This document shows, one piece after another, positions 12,654-26,500 of a stretch of 64,000 bases of DNA. Within the stretch, counting starts at the first letter, position 1. Each line of letters opens with the position of its first letter. The notes under the pieces are model-generated. The model made no database searches, was not told where the DNA came from, and worked only from the letters and a program-made list of their open reading frames with translations. The stretch is from Physcomitrium patens (taxonomy: Eukaryota > Streptophyta > Bryopsida > Funariales > Funariaceae): contig NC_037256.1 in assembly GCF_000002425.4 (NCBI RefSeq), forward strand, positions 13,135,573 through 13,199,572, written 5' to 3'. The translations under genes were made by a program, and so were the position numbers.

Positions 12654-12821
12654 CTTGCGACGCATTTTATTGATTTCGCGTTGGGTGGGTGGTGGGAAAT
12701 GTGAGCGCGGTAACTTACCAAGGACCTGGATTTCTGGTTCCCGCCTACTAAAAAGCCCTGAAGTTACTCTTGCCGCGCCATGTGTCATTCGGAACAGCTT
12801 CGCAGCCCTTCTGGCCTTCAT
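12654..12821 (-). CDS. possible first exon of a small unknown protein
   Basis: An open stretch begins at an ATG (12821-12819), encodes a basic peptide (MKARRAAKLFRMTHG onward, with PPTQREINKMRRK near its end) and reaches a good donor, AAG/GTAAGAG, at 12654. A second donor (G/GTAAGT) lies inside it. Possible continuation exons near 12535-12600 encode a basic peptide with SSRVFLHKTMA, but no junction could be fixed in phase. I do not recognise the family. A basic start suggests a mitochondrial or ribosomal small protein, but that is only a guess. It may not be a gene. Confidence 0.25.
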
Positions 12822-12899
12822 GTACACTGTGAAATCATTTCCGACACAAGATATTGCGGAGGCTTTTCCTTTTTGAAAGAGCTTCGTCGATAGAGTTCA

Positions 12900-13735
12900 C
12901 GATACCCATTGGATTGACCATCTTGCATACGTCCGGGCTGGTAGTCGTTTTGCATCACAACACTTCTGTGATGTTAGTTCGATTCAGAAGCATACTATGT
13001 CGGTCGAAGGACTTTTTGTATGCAGTTTAGAATGATCGGACGAAACAGTAAGGTAGGTTTTCAACTTCTGTATGTACTAGCGGCGCGATGACAGTGATCA
13101 TTTGTGGTGATCAAACACAGTCATAGACGACCACCGTGGGATTAGACACATTCACAAATGAGACTGTACATGCAGTGTGACTATGTTGTCAGGGTGTCCG
13201 TCGGAAAGATAATCTAATGTGGAATTTGTATTTTTGGAACATCGTTTTGATTGTACAGTTGTTTTAGCGGCGCTATGTGGATTATTTGATTTGTAAGGGG
13301 TGCATAAGTGTTCAGTAGAGGGATAAGGTGTTCCCAACTCTGGTAATTGTTGTCACAAGTGAAGGAAAGGTACTTGTCGCTGGTTGGGAGTTTGAGCTGC
13401 TTTAAAATTGTCAGCATCAAGATTTGTTGGGTATGAAGAGGTTTGTGGTGGGGATATTCGAAGGTGAATTGCAAACCATAGAGTCTGGAGGTTTAGGAGA
13501 GGAGGTGATTTTTCTTTTTAAGTGTAAATCTTGTAGTCGAGTATGCTAAGATTGATCATTAATCCAAGGATGGACAAAGGAGTAATTCTTGAAACTTGGT
13601 GAGATTTGGGATTTCTGAACATATCAGGTTCGACATATGTCATTATCTGGGGTTCATATTTGTGGTAAAGTTACCGCGGAAAAAACCTCTTAGCGAATTG
13701 CAGTTTCTCTGTGCTGCCAACAAGAAAGGATTAGA
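12900..13735. other. intergenic region upstream of the CASP-like gene
   Basis: No coding domain in either strand. It should contain the promoter and leader of the CASP-like gene starting at 13736. Confidence 0.5.
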
Positions 13736-15747
13736 ATGGGAACTGTGACGGATTCAAAAGCAGAAGCGGACGAGCATGGAGAGAAAACAGATGGCGGGGT
13801 GGAGTCGATCGATGCGGTTCAGGGACACGGTAATCGGTTGGAATCACCTGATCTAAACAACTTCAAGCCTAATGGAAAAAATGTTGCTTATGTCTCGAGT
13901 AAGATTAGAGCTGGAGTCAAGGTAGATTGGCCAACAGATTCGATCTACCACCAAGGAACCGCAGATGGCCCGGCGGGATCTGAAGATGGGGCACAATCTC
14001 ATGCAAAACGTGTCAATGCTTCACCTGGACGAATCCATATCCATCGTGGCGCAAGTGGAGGCATTCTTCGTGGTCTCAGCGGCGGTATTCATCTCCCTAC
14101 TCTCCAGAGCATCACTTTCGAAATGACACGGCTTCCGGATGACGACGCAGGTCTGCAGATGCACTTTACCGAGACGAAGGAGGTCGAAACTCTGCCAGAA
14201 ACCCCAAGAGGTTCTATAAGAAGAGCGATGGTAGAAGTTCCTTCAAGAAAACAATCCAAGCTGCGCAAGCACTTGACTCCTATGGGAGCCTGCAGCTTCG
14301 GATTCCGCCTCTCACAAATCGTACTTTCTCTTATCTCCATTGTGGTCATGTGCTCCAACTCCCAACGCATGCACACTCCTGAGGTAGACTTCGGCACTTT
14401 GAAATTCAACCACTTCCAGGCTTACAGGTATTATTCCACAAATCACATTTAACGGCGTGACAAACGTTGCCTCAAGTCTTTCTTGTGGATGAAATTTTTT
14501 GGAGATTTATCAGATGACCTTTGTGAAGGTCACAATGAGTCTGTGAAAGGGTCTAATTCTAATTCTAATTTCTGGAGATCCTTGAGTGACCAGCAGAACT
14601 AGCTACAGCTTAAAATGCAAATTAGTGTTTGAGGAGCAAGTCTATTCGGATTTTAATTCCACAGGGTCATTCAGGCTGCTTTGTTTTCCATCCTTCATTG
14701 TAAAGAAATTTATCTGGAGCTTCATATTTGATAAAAAAATTGACACTTGGATGCTCAGTACCTCTGAATTACACAAGTAATATGTGAAGTCTTCATTTCT
14801 GGCCACGACTAGTATTAGTTCTATCTCTTTGAATCAATGGCGTCTATTTGCGTCGACGTACCCATTGGGTTGCATTTCCTTGATTCCATGGAAGTTTTAG
14901 CATGTTGATTGGAATGCTCCGAGATTGAAAATGGTATAGAAGAGGCTAAAATTTTAGTGCAATATTGAGCAGGAGAGGGTGTTGATTCTGCGCCCATGCC
15001 GTAAAGAAGCGACCACATGAAGTTAACCCTGGTGTCTATTCTGGTGTTGCAACCATGAATGTCTCTTGTGTTGTCAAGTGGGTACTAAGTAGCATTGTGT
15101 TAATGAATTTCAAATTCTGGTATTGACGGTTTCAGGCATTTGACACTGTGGTGTAATACTGCCAGATCTCATGCTAACGCAGTCGATCTGTGCTGTGGAT
15201 GCAGGTACTTGATAGCTGTAAATGTGTGTGTTATTTTCTACTCTACTCTGCAGTTTACACAGTTGATGTATATTGTGATTCTAGGCATTTCTTTCATTCC
15301 TTCTATTGTGATCAGCACGTGGACAACTTACGGATTTGATCAGGTTGGTTTTCCTGTATTGCCTTTTTCTTCTAGTTAACGGAGACTTTTTCAGACGTAC
15401 ATATAACTCTTGCTCAGATTTATTTCTACCTCATTCAGTTCAGTTGAAAGTGAGCGTTTCTTCATGCAGTGCTTAAGCTGGGTGTCTTTATGTGTTCGTG
15501 GTGCTTGCATGTGCAGTTATTCACTTATCTCCTTTTGTCTGCAAGCACTTCAGCAGGAACAATAGCCAACATCTCCTACAATGGAGAGATGGGTGTTTCC
15601 TTGTGCTCACGCTTTGATCTTGCTTCCTTCTGCGCTAGGGCAGATGCTGCTGTAACTTTGAGCTTCTTCACTTTTCTGGTGATGTTTTCTTCTACGGCTC
15701 TTGCCGTTTATCGCATTTGTGTGATGATGAGGGAATTTCATAGATGA
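13736..15747 (+). CDS. CASPL: CASP-like (CASPL, DUF588/MARVEL-type) four-span membrane protein
   Basis: Three exons, 13736-14427, 15205-15343 and 15517-15747, join in phase (AG/gtatta, gatgcag/GTAC, CAG/gttggt, tgtgcag/TTA) to give 353 residues. A long hydrophilic N-terminus (1-190) precedes four membrane segments: about 191-207, 232-257, 278-295 and 328-348. Family signatures are visible: an Arg starting span 1 followed by [22 protein letters not shown] before span 2, [18 protein letters not shown] at span 3, and [15 protein letters not shown] at span 4. Relatives polymerise in plasma-membrane domains; the founding CASPs guide Casparian strip deposition in roots. The long N-terminus is like the CASPL4 type. 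A non-root plant would use it in other membrane domains (inference). Both introns fall at conserved positions, just before spans 2 and 3. Confidence 0.88.
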
Positions 15748-16690
15748 TTGCAGATTTTGTGAAATGATTTCATGGGGTTTTTGTAAACATATATATTCAA
15801 TTAAAAGCGAGATGCTTGATATACAGAACCTTAGTGATTTAGTTCATTGTACTGCATTAAAACCCTTCTGTTAGGTTTCTTTTGAAATACTGTTGCATTT
15901 AGAATGGGTTCTATCATGTGATGGGCTTGCTTAAAGTTTGTGTTGTTTTAAATTAAATTCAACAAGAAAGCTTGTATTCCAAAAAGAAATTGATACCACT
16001 TCTTTAATTGATAGCGGAATCCAATCTTTAAGTTGGTGTTTCTTTTCAACTTGCAGACTTTGGGATGTATGTTTGAAAATTTTAATTAATTAAAGTTGAA
16101 GAGTTATGAAATTAATATAAAAATATAGAAGTCTTCATTTAGTTTCAACTAATGCAAGTCAATTTTTTTTCCACATTTATCACAAAAGTCTTTAAAAATC
16201 AAAGATAAATTAATCATAAATATTATGCTAGGAAAGTAAAGACAAAGGTGAAGAAATAAAAATATGATTAAAATGTTAATTTAAATATTTGCTACTTTAA
16301 TTATTGGATAAAGTATAGAAATTTTAGCATTTTTTAAAATGATACATAGATAATTGAATCAAAAAAATCATTAAAAGATGGTTAAATATTGATAAATTTT
16401 TAATAGTTGAATATAATAAGTAGATACCTTCTTCTTCAAAGATGTTTTAAAAGGCATAATTTACATGAAGTTTTATTAACATATCAATTCATACAAACAC
16501 AAAATCAAATATAATTTTAATTATAAAGATTAAAATTTTTAATATATATTTTATAAAAAAACCAAAACATAATCTTATATTAAGTTTTTATTTTATTTTT
16601 TATGAAAATATAAATTCTTATTTTTAATTTTTAAATATATTATTATTTAGAATATTATAAATTATTAATAAAATATTATCAACTTGGGAG
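15748..16690. other. AT-rich intergenic DNA
   Basis: Extremely AT-rich sequence after the CASP-like stop. No gene or domain recognised. The last part probably belongs to the truncated end of the gypsy fragment that follows. Confidence 0.5.
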
Positions 16691-18279
16691 CTGCTATCAT
16701 TATTTGATTTGTTCCTCTCTAACCAAATCTTTGTTTTTAACTTCTTTCAAATAATCAATTGTCACATGCAATGGCTTGAGCAATAAATTGTTCCAAAGAT
16801 TTTGCCTTGGACATTGTCAGTAACAAATCTTTGATATTATTTTTCAATCCATATCGAAATTGATAAATAAGAACTTTGTCATTCCAGTCTACATCAAAAG
16901 TGAGGTTTTGGAATTCAACAGTATATATGGTGGCTGATCGTGATCCTTGTTGTAAAGATAAGAGCTTGGTTTCTACTACTCTTTTTTGATCACTTTCTTT
17001 GAATGTGGCTGTAAACACTTTTAGGAATGAATTCAAATCATAAAGAAGTTACAAAATATTTTTTTATTAAAAGTGCAAACGAAGAGAGAGCTTTTCTTGA
17101 TAGAAGTACACCTACAAATCCAACTTGAGTTAATCTATGAGAATATTGAAAAAGATGCAACCTTAGATAGAGCTTGACTTGTTACAGAAATCCTCAAAAT
17201 TTTGATCTTGTTCCATCAAACTTCTTAGGCATACTAATCATTTTCCTTGTCATACTTGTAGAAGCAAAACTCCTTGGATTTGGTTGTGAGGTCGATCTAT
17301 TTGCTTCTTTCAATTGCACAACTTCTTATTACACACTTTGAACTTTTTCTATAGATGTAGGTATAGTACCTCCATAATTCACGTTAAAAATATACAAGTT
17401 TTCTATTCTTAGATTGTTGACAAGTTCATGAAGATCTACAATAGTTATAAATCTATTCTCACTTCTATTGAGAGTAGCATCTATAATCTTTCCTTCCATA
17501 GACAACTCAAATTAAATCAAAAAGTTAAATTAGAAGAGGGTAATTTGCAACCTCTAATGAAAATTTCCACAAAGAAGGATAATCCACTCTCTTTAAGGAA
17601 CAAATCAATGTTAGAAAATAAGATTTTTTTGTTTAAAGGTAGATAGTCTGCAACCTTCAAAATACAACAATAAAAGTAGGATAATCCACTTACTTTTAAA
17701 ACAAGACAAAAAAAAAAAAAGTTAGCATTCTTGTCAAACTATGCAGGATATAAATCTCAAAGAATGAAAATCCTCAATACACTCTTGTGCCATTGAAAGG
17801 AACTAGAAAGTCACTCAAAGATGATATAATGTTGAACTAGAATGGCTATTGCCAAAAACAAAAAATCTAGGAAGTTTTGAAACAAGACTGAAGATTAGAA
17901 AAGTGTTGACAAGAATAAAGAAGGCTTTATTCTTACCTCCATTTATACTCTTAACTAAGAACTATAAAGAGATATCCTATGGGACTTCAAAAATGTGTTG
18001 ACTTTGTAAGATATGTATTTTAACGTGCATAGCAAGTTTTTTATATGTGTATGACATAGATAGCTTATTTTGTAAGCTACCAACATGTGATTAATTTGTT
18101 GACCAAGTTTCTAATCTGTTAGACAACTACAAATACCTGTAAAGTCAAAGTAGTATCTATGAAGCTTCTAAAAAGCTTCTCTAGAAAGTATTATGAAATT
18201 AATCTATTTTTATTTACTTTTATCTATTTCTATCTAATCATATAGATATTTACTAGAGTACCTATGTATATCTGTGACA
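16690..18279 (-). mobile_element. truncated Ty3/gypsy element: 5' LTR plus gag (family A, copy 1)
   Basis: Read on the minus strand, an LTR of about 555 bp begins TGTCACAGATATACATAGG at 18279 and ends near 17725. A gag-like region follows. At 17290-17150 are MPKKFDGTRSKF and a tryptophan-type stop; at 17036-16755 is an open gag piece with the capsid-like motifs ESDQKR, LLSLQQGS and AKSLEQFIAQAIACDN. It stops near 16690 with no protease, RT or integrase. Several stops replace codons that are sense in relatives. The same LTR start is found at 46054 in the opposite orientation, so this is a copy of element A. Confidence 0.75.
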
Positions 18280-18519
18280 ATTATAACTAGAGAAACTTAT
18301 TTTCTAAGTCATTATTCTCTTTGGCAACCATACTCCTTATTTTGTGATTAAGTTGTTTTTTTGAACAATGTTGAATAGTGTGCTTGAATTCTCCATAATA
18401 TAAGCTTGAATTCTCTATAATATAAGCCTAAACCTTCTTGCTCAATAAGCAATTTAAAATATATTGTGTCATTGTGAATAAGCTCTAATTTAGATGAATA
18501 AGCTTCCAATAAACTTAGA

Positions 18520-20075
18520 AGGTGTCACCATGACTTGACTTGTACCTCACTAATCAAATCTTTATTCTTAGTGTCTTTCAAAGAATCAATTATTGTACAC
18601 AATGGCTTAAAGAATAAATTACTCTAATAAATCTATTTTTGATATAGTAAATAATAAATCTTTAACATTATCTTTCAATTTATATAAAAAATAATTAATA
18701 AGAGCTTTGTTATTCTAATCCATATTACAAGAACATTTTAGAATTTAAGAACATATATGGTGGTTGAACATGATCCTTATTGTAAAGATATGAATTTTGT
18801 GTCTATTATCTTTTTTCAATCACCTTTTTAAAATATAGCCATAAATACTTCTAAGAATAAATTCTTTTCTATTAAATATATAAAAAAAGAGTACTCTAAG
18901 TTAGAAGGATATATATGAATCTGACTTAAATAAATCGATTAGGATATTGAAAAAGATGCAACCTTAGATAGAGCTTCACTTGTAAAAATCCTCAAAATTT
19001 TGATTTTGTTCCATCAAACTTCTTTGGCATACTTATTCTTACCTCCTTCATACTTGTAATAATAAGGTTTCTTGGATTTGATTGAAAATTTGATTTATTT
19101 ACTTTTTTTAATTGTATAAATTTTTAATGTAGTCTTTGAACTTTATTATTGATTTTTTCCATAGGCAAAGAAATAGTATATCTATAATTTATATTAAAAA
19201 TATATAAAATTTCTATTCTAATAATATTGATAAGGTTATAAAGATCTATAATAGTTAAAAATCTATTTTCTAATTAATGGAGAGTAGAATTTATAATTTT
19301 TCCTTCTATTGAAAACTCAAACAAATCCACAAGTCAAATTAGAGGAGGATAATCTACAATATCTAATACTAAATAAAAATTTTCACAAATAAAGATAATT
19401 TATTCTATTTAATTTATTTTAAAAAAAAATTAGAATACTAATTTAAATATAGGTAATCTACAACCTTCAAAACACAACAATAGAAGTGAGATAATCCATT
19501 CATTTTTTAAAACAAAATAAAAACAAAAAATTAGCATTCTTATCAAATTGTTAAGGACATAAATTAGAAAACTAAAAAATCAATATACTCTTATATTATT
19601 CAAAAAGATATAAAAATCACTCAAAGATAGTATAATATTAAACTAAAATGGCTATTGTCAAAGACAAGAAGACTAGAAAGTCTTGAAACAAGACTAAAGA
19701 CTAAAAAGACATTGATAAGAATGAAGAAGACTTTACTCTTGTCTCCATATATACTATTTAACTAAGAGCTACATAGTGATGTTCTATGTGACCTTCAATA
19801 CATGTCTAATTTACAAGACACCTATTTTAACTTGTAAAATAATTTTTCTATATGGATGCCACATTGTTAGCTTTTACTACAAGCTACCTATATATGCGAC
19901 ACATGGTTAACTTATTGGCCAAGTTTTTAACCTACTAATCAACTATAAACATGTTTAATGTCAAATACATGTCTATGAAGCTTCTAAGAACTTTGACATA
20001 AGATAATATCAAATCTATCTATATTTATCTTTTATTTAATACTTCTTAAATAAATAAATATGTATGTCCATGATA
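18520..20075 (-). mobile_element. truncated Ty3/gypsy element: 5' LTR plus gag (family A, copy 2)
   Basis: A second, more decayed copy of the preceding unit lies immediately upstream on the same strand, offset by about 1.8 kb. Matching gag stretches can be followed by eye, for example the CAATGGCTT motif at 16769 and about 18600. The LTR start is recognisable near 20075. No frame remains open. The order is LTR-gag-LTR-gag on the minus strand. Confidence 0.6.
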
Positions 20076-22000
20076 TTATGTTATTATTGTTAGATTTGAA
20101 CTTATTAGTACTATCACTTTCTTTCCACCTCCTATACTTAATCTTCTATGTATTATTTATGAATGTGGAATTTAATATTTGGATTGAATCTTATAATATA
20201 TGTATCCTATAATTTATATAGTTTGATATTGTGTTATTAGTTTTGATTTGTGATTTATGTTGAAGTTGTTGAAATTTATAAGTAAATAGATGTGGTTGAT
20301 AAAGTTTGGAAGTTGTATAAATATATGATTTATAATAATATTTTGTATAGATATTAAATATAGCAAATAGGTTGCTAGATTTACATCTATCTAGTAGTTG
20401 TATTGTAGATCAATGGTTGCCTATACATAGTTCAATTTGAATATGAATTTGATTTAGTTTAGAGCTCATGGCTAATTTTAGGTATAATAAAGAAAACAAT
20501 CAACTGTAATTAGATTTTGTTGTTACAAGCATTAGCCTCGTGCTAAATTGTTGAGTCTAACATAATTCATAGAAAATACACTTGCTCACAATACACAATA
20601 ATAATAATGAAAGATTGATTTAGTTTCTTAATTATAGATCATTGGCATAGGTAGTGATATAAGATGTACAAATATATTTGTAAAATATTTTTTTCTTAGT
20701 CATTTCCTATATTCACTAAAAAAGAGTCATATAGAATTCAAAATAATAGATAGTCTTCTATTGTGTTCTAAAAGAAAGCTTACTCATTCTAAACATGGTT
20801 ACAAAGCTGGTTGCAACTATGATAAAACATCCAAAGACAAGTGCATATGATTGTTCCGATCAATCTTTTAATAATGGTTATGGTGACAAAATGCACTTTA
20901 ACAATCTATTTTCTAATTTTTGATTTATATTCATATTGGTGCAATTTGGTGATGATATAGTTTTTGATGATTTTAATATTGGATGAGTTGTTTTAACAAT
21001 AGATGGGATTGATTTAACATTCTCATATTTAAAATTACCTTGATTGGATGGCAATTAGATAGATATTATCAAATCCATTCAATATCTTAATAATAGCTTT
21101 ATCACTATGATTTTATGATTTTATGATTTTATTATGAAACAACTATTATCTTGTGGATTTTTTAGTTTACAACTCAATATCAATAAATAGAGATGATTCA
21201 TCTTCATGGTTTATATCAATAACAAAAAAAAAAAAAAATTATTCTAAGATTCTATCATGATGGGATTATTTTATCAAAAAATTTGGACAAATTAATAAGA
21301 TGAAAGGCAAATTAGTACGATATAAAGCTTTAACTAATTAATATAAAACCTAAATTTATTTGTAAGTAGAAATCTCTCATGTGTTTCTAAACTTGCTATA
21401 TATATTTTAGTTATATAAGTTTATTTATTTATTAATTTGAGTGTAAATTTTTAGAAAAAGAAATCTTTAGATTAGACCTAAGACAAGTATACTTTACCAA
21501 ATTGCATTAAAATATTTATTATTTTATGTTATTTTATATATTATTAAATCATCATAAAAGAAAATGCTCTTTCTATCAAAGGGCATTTAAAAAAGAGTTC
21601 TTTATAACATTCTTGACTTTTAAATTTCTCACTTTTTGGACCATTGGATTTTTAAATATCTATTCATTCAGAAAGAAAAAGTTTCACCTGTTTACCCATT
21701 TCAAGGTCTATAAAAAAAGGGCCTCGGTGTGATGATCATGGCATGATTATTCAATAAGAAACAAGAAATGGTATTCTCCATCAAAAACTATTTACTGAAG
21801 AGATTTATGTGGGTTCGATTTCATTTCATTTTTTTATTTCAATTCCTAGTTCACTTAATCCACACACTCCAAAATTGTAACCATGCAAGCTCAATTCAAA
21901 GGTAATGAATCTCAAAATCATTTAAAAGCTGAAGTAGGTAAAACCAACAGACAGGACACGACCACCGTGGATGAGGCAGAGTGGTCGATCGACGGCGAGG
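20076..22000. other. AT-rich intergenic DNA
   Basis: No recognisable gene. Short open frames here (for example 21526-21732) are Phe/Lys-rich by composition and match nothing known to me. Confidence 0.5.
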
Positions 22001-23554
22001 GGGATCTGAGTCAGATTGCGAGGGGCTAGCGAGTCCATGGAGGGAAAGGCCAGGGATTCAAACAGGAGTACTGCCAGGCTGGCAGCGGGGGCGGGGGCAC
22101 GTTTGGGGTAGGTTCACCTAGAAAGGGACGCGGTGGTGGGGGCGGGGCAATGCCTCGGCTTCGCTTTCAAAATGCGTTCCTTCCATTCTTCCTTCCTTCC
22201 ATTCTCCCTGCGTACTCCTACTTCTACCTCGGCCTTGGCCTCACCTTGTCTCATTTTTGCCTCTACTTTTACTGCTTTGAATCCGCTGTTCAGGGAAATT
22301 TTGACACCACGTCCACCTGATTTGCTCTCGTCTGCGCACCTACTCCTCCTCCGTGGATGACTGGTCCACGCACACGCGCTGGAGCCTTGGATGACTGGAA
22401 ACCTGGAGCGGAGCACTGTCGGTGTCTCCGTGGAGGACTGACTGCGCGCGCACCAACCCTCGAAACCTTTCCTTCCTGTCTCAATTACGCGAATCTGGGT
22501 TGCCATTCCTCGCCATCATGGTTGGCAGGTGTTCATTAATTTTATCTGGCGTTTTCTTGGACCGGACGTGTGCGAGCCGTACTACAATATGGGTGGTCTT
22601 AGACCACCGGTGAAACCAGTCGACGTTTGTAAGTCTTCCTTTCTTGTCTGTATGGCTCTCTTTACACGTGCACTTGTATGGGCTCATGGATCGACAGGAT
22701 AGTGCAGTCTGGTCCTACAGTAGACCCGAATTTTCGAGGTTGATTTCCTCGGTGTGAGGTCAAGGAATTTAGAGTGCTTTCGTCCTCTTCACGTGCGTGC
22801 AGAACTGTTCGTCGGTCTGTGGGTCTTCTGCGCATTAAAATCACCAGTAGTCGCCCAGCTAGAATTGGTATATAGACTAATTCTTCCTAAATCTTTTCCG
22901 CGTTGTTCAACGTTTACAATTGCTGTGCGTGCTTCTTTGATGCATTGCACCCACTCGGTGTATACATATGGCGCTAATTTTTGTGTAGTTTCGTTGAGGA
23001 AGATCTTTCATCAGGACTCCCTTTGAGATCTAAGCACCCGCATCTGCGGGCGTTGGTGTCGTTCTCAGATTACGAGTTGTCTAGCAGGTAATGGGGATTC
23101 TTCTTGTCACTTCGGGGTGATTGGTGTCGGGCTGGCCTGTGGAAACCGTTGCAAGTGTAGCTTTAGAGTGAACAGCTGAGTTGGTGGTATGAAATAGGGC
23201 TACGGGCGAGAATCTTAAAAGAAAGCACTTCGTCGAATTTGTTACGGTTGAATCGTGCTTTGTTGTGTGCAACGGATGGTTTTTTAGCGAAACAACTTCC
23301 TACATTGGAGGTCTAGGGTACGAAGATTGGCGATGGAGTTTGATAGTGTCAGAGCTAGAGCAGGTAGTTACTTGAGGATTCATTTGGTTGCTACGCGCAA
23401 CCGCGATCTGTATAGGGATTTTGCTTGACATCTTGATCGGAGGCGCTCGAACGGTGCCTTCGTGTTCCTCGAGGATTTTTTCTACGAGATCCTCCTCAAT
23501 GCCCTCGTGGTGAATGTAATGAATTGTTGGGGGTGTGTGTCAGGCTAGCTTAGG
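22000..23554 (+). promoter_or_regulatory. upstream region and leader of the PLC gene
   Basis: Base composition changes sharply near 21950 from AT-rich to GC-rich, which is usual at promoter and leader regions of genes in this window. The short open frames on both strands between 22114 and 23272 look like chance frames of GC-rich DNA. No TATA box could be assigned with confidence. A leader intron is possible. Confidence 0.4.
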
Positions 23555-26500
23555 ATGGTGTCTATTGCGCGATTGAAAGAGGCATGTTCGCATTGCCTAC
23601 CGCCCACCGTAGCGCCCTACCATGCTGTATGTACTCCGCCAGCATTAGTTACAAGAGTTTTTGAGCAGGCGACGATAGGAAGGGATGTACGGGTAATTGG
23701 TCCCGCCGATTTGGCAAAATTTATGACAGATTGGCAGGGCGACAGAAATGCGACCGAAGAGCGCGCGACATCCTTGATGGCTGATTTTAATTTCTTGAAG
23801 TCGACTGCCTCTCGCGCCTTGAGGATTCCTGGGTTAAGTCACAGCTCGAAATATTCCCTTAGCTCCAGGCACAGTGGCTCCAAACACGGTCAATCGGCGC
23901 CAGAGACTCCTACTTTTGACATTGCTACCTTTCTAAAGTTTCTCCTGCATCCTGAATTTAACGGTCACCGAGTACCTGTTTCGAAAACGGTGAACTTTGA
24001 ACTCTCTCGTAAGACTGGGTCAACTGCTGATGCTTTTGAGAACTGTAGTGGTCGCAGAAGCATTTCACTGGATTGCATTGTGTTGCGAGAGGGCTGTGTG
24101 GACACGATTAATCTTTTTCGCTTTGGTCTAAATATTTGTTTTGCGTTTTTATCAGCCGACAGACGACATGAATGCGCCACTATCAGATTACTATATCTTT
24201 TCGAGTCACAATACCTACTTGATGGGAAACCAGTTGTGTAGTCCATCCAGCACTGCCCCCATTGTGAAAGCACTGCTGGATGGATGTCGTGTAATCGAGC
24301 TGGATTGTTGGAATGGCTCTAACAAAAGAATTGATGTCCTTCATGGCGGGTAAGTATCCGTTGCGAATTCACTCGATTTGGAGTATTATGAGTTTATACT
24401 CGTCAAAATGCATTAATGTCTTCCAAAAGTGAATGTGACTGTTTTTGAGGCATTACGCAGCAGTTGCATTTCTTCATTTTCAACTCATATCAGCTTTCAT
24501 CGTTAGCCCTGGCATGTCTTTTGGCTCAACAGGACCTTGACGAAGGCAGTTCCATTTGAGGACTGCGTTAAGGCAATAAAAGACAATGCCTTCACGACTT
24601 CGGCTTATCCTGTCGTTGTTACCATTGAAAGTCACTTGGATCTAGAGCACCAGAAGGAAGCCGCCAGGGTAAGTTGAATATTTCAATTGGATGATCATCC
24701 ACTGATTTACTTCTTCAACACAGAGGATTCCTTAGTATGCAGTTTCATTTTGTGACTTACCGTGTTCTCTTACGGACTGCAGGTGTTAAACAAGATACTC
24801 GGTAATATCATGTTTGTCCCCCCTCCCAATGAACTTCCACCCCAATCTTTTCGATCACCTGAGCAGTTGAAGCATCGCATTATCATTTCTGATAAACCTC
24901 CGGGTGACGCACTTTTAAGTCAGGTATAAAATATTATCGCAGCATTGAAACTAACTGTTACAGCGATGTAGTCTGCCAGACTTCAGTATTCTCTGTTCTA
25001 CGCAAGGGTGTCTAACTCAAACGAATTGAAGAACCTTATTCTTGTTATTTTAGGAATACAATGGCAGGAAACTGAGCAAAGTATTATCATTTCTCTGCAG
25101 GCTGCAAATGAGCCTGAATTTGCACAGCAGACGCTATTGCATGAAGTGGTGAGAGACCCCAGCCCAGACAACAGACATGAACACAGACATGGACGGAGGG
25201 GGAAGAAGAAGAAGCTACGCAGACGTCAAAGCCAAATCGCTGAAAGCAGGATACAGAAACTGCCCTCAGGAAAACTTGGTGACTCTGGCAGGCCAGCCAT
25301 AGCCAATGATCCTGCGTTTGATGAATTATTATACATTCATTGTCAAAAACCCACAGAAATGGCTACCGAGCAAAAGAAAGGTGGCCCATTGATTAAAGGA
25401 CAACATGCAATAATGGCTAATCTAAGCGAATCACAACTCGATGACCTTATTGAGGATCACACCGATTCTCTGATAGAGTAAGTACTCTTACATTGTGACC
25501 CCTAAAAGTCTTATTTTGATTTTGGACTCGTTGTATGAATGAAATTACACACATATCAGCACATACGTGTCAGTATGTTGAGTCCATTTCGCCCATGGTT
25601 ATGTGGGATATGTGGTATGGCGATGGTTTGCCAGGTTCTCGAAGACCAATTTGACTAGAGTGTACCCATTTGGACTTCGGGTTACTTCATCAAATGCAGA
25701 CCCTATGGACGCTTGGGAGCATGGAGTTCAAGTTGCAGCTATAAATATGCAAGGACGAGATCGACCTGTATGGATATCCAAAGCAATATTTAGTAGGAAC
25801 GGTGGTTGCGGCTACGTCAAGAAGCCCGATATTCTTCTACCTGAATCTAATATGGACCATAAAAGCCTAATGAATTTGCAACCAAAGCTTGAGCTGAAGG
25901 TTAGTCCTCTACTGACCAGTTGATTTCGCAAATGGATTGCCAATTCTTGGTATAACCTAATTATTGCAACTCGCCACACGGAAGCAAAGCGATTCACACT
26001 TTTACATTTTGAGATCGTTTTGCAACATTGAAAACCTTCCATTTACAGTTCTTTTTCACGTCAATTTAGGTCGGAACTCCGTAACGAATTATGACTATAG
26101 GTTTATCCAAAGGTGAATACAAGGTTCAATTTATCACGCCGATAGCCTTCTGAATGGTGAAACTGAGTGAACCTGCTGTTTAGTACTTGAGCAGCGTCTT
26201 AACCTTCCTACATTGTACACTTGATGTAGGTGACGGTTCTATTGGGGACCGACTGGCACAAAAACTATGACGTCTTCAAGAAACCAGACTATTTTGTGAA
26301 GGTACTTTGCGTAGTCTTGTCTTCAGAAGCAGTAAAGGATTTTCAATCTGTTAAATCATTTAGATGCTTCATCCTCATCCTGAATGAAATATTATCAACT
26401 TACATCACTGAGGGTTGACAGTTTTTGAGTGCAAGTCATGTCAGGAACTTTTAGTCATTCAGGATACAGAACGAACGCTTTCAGAAAAATTGCATGTTGA

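Noticed and set aside
22114..22506. 130-codon minus-strand frame in the PLC upstream region
   Set aside because: GC-rich chance frame without domain. Overlapping frames exist on both strands.
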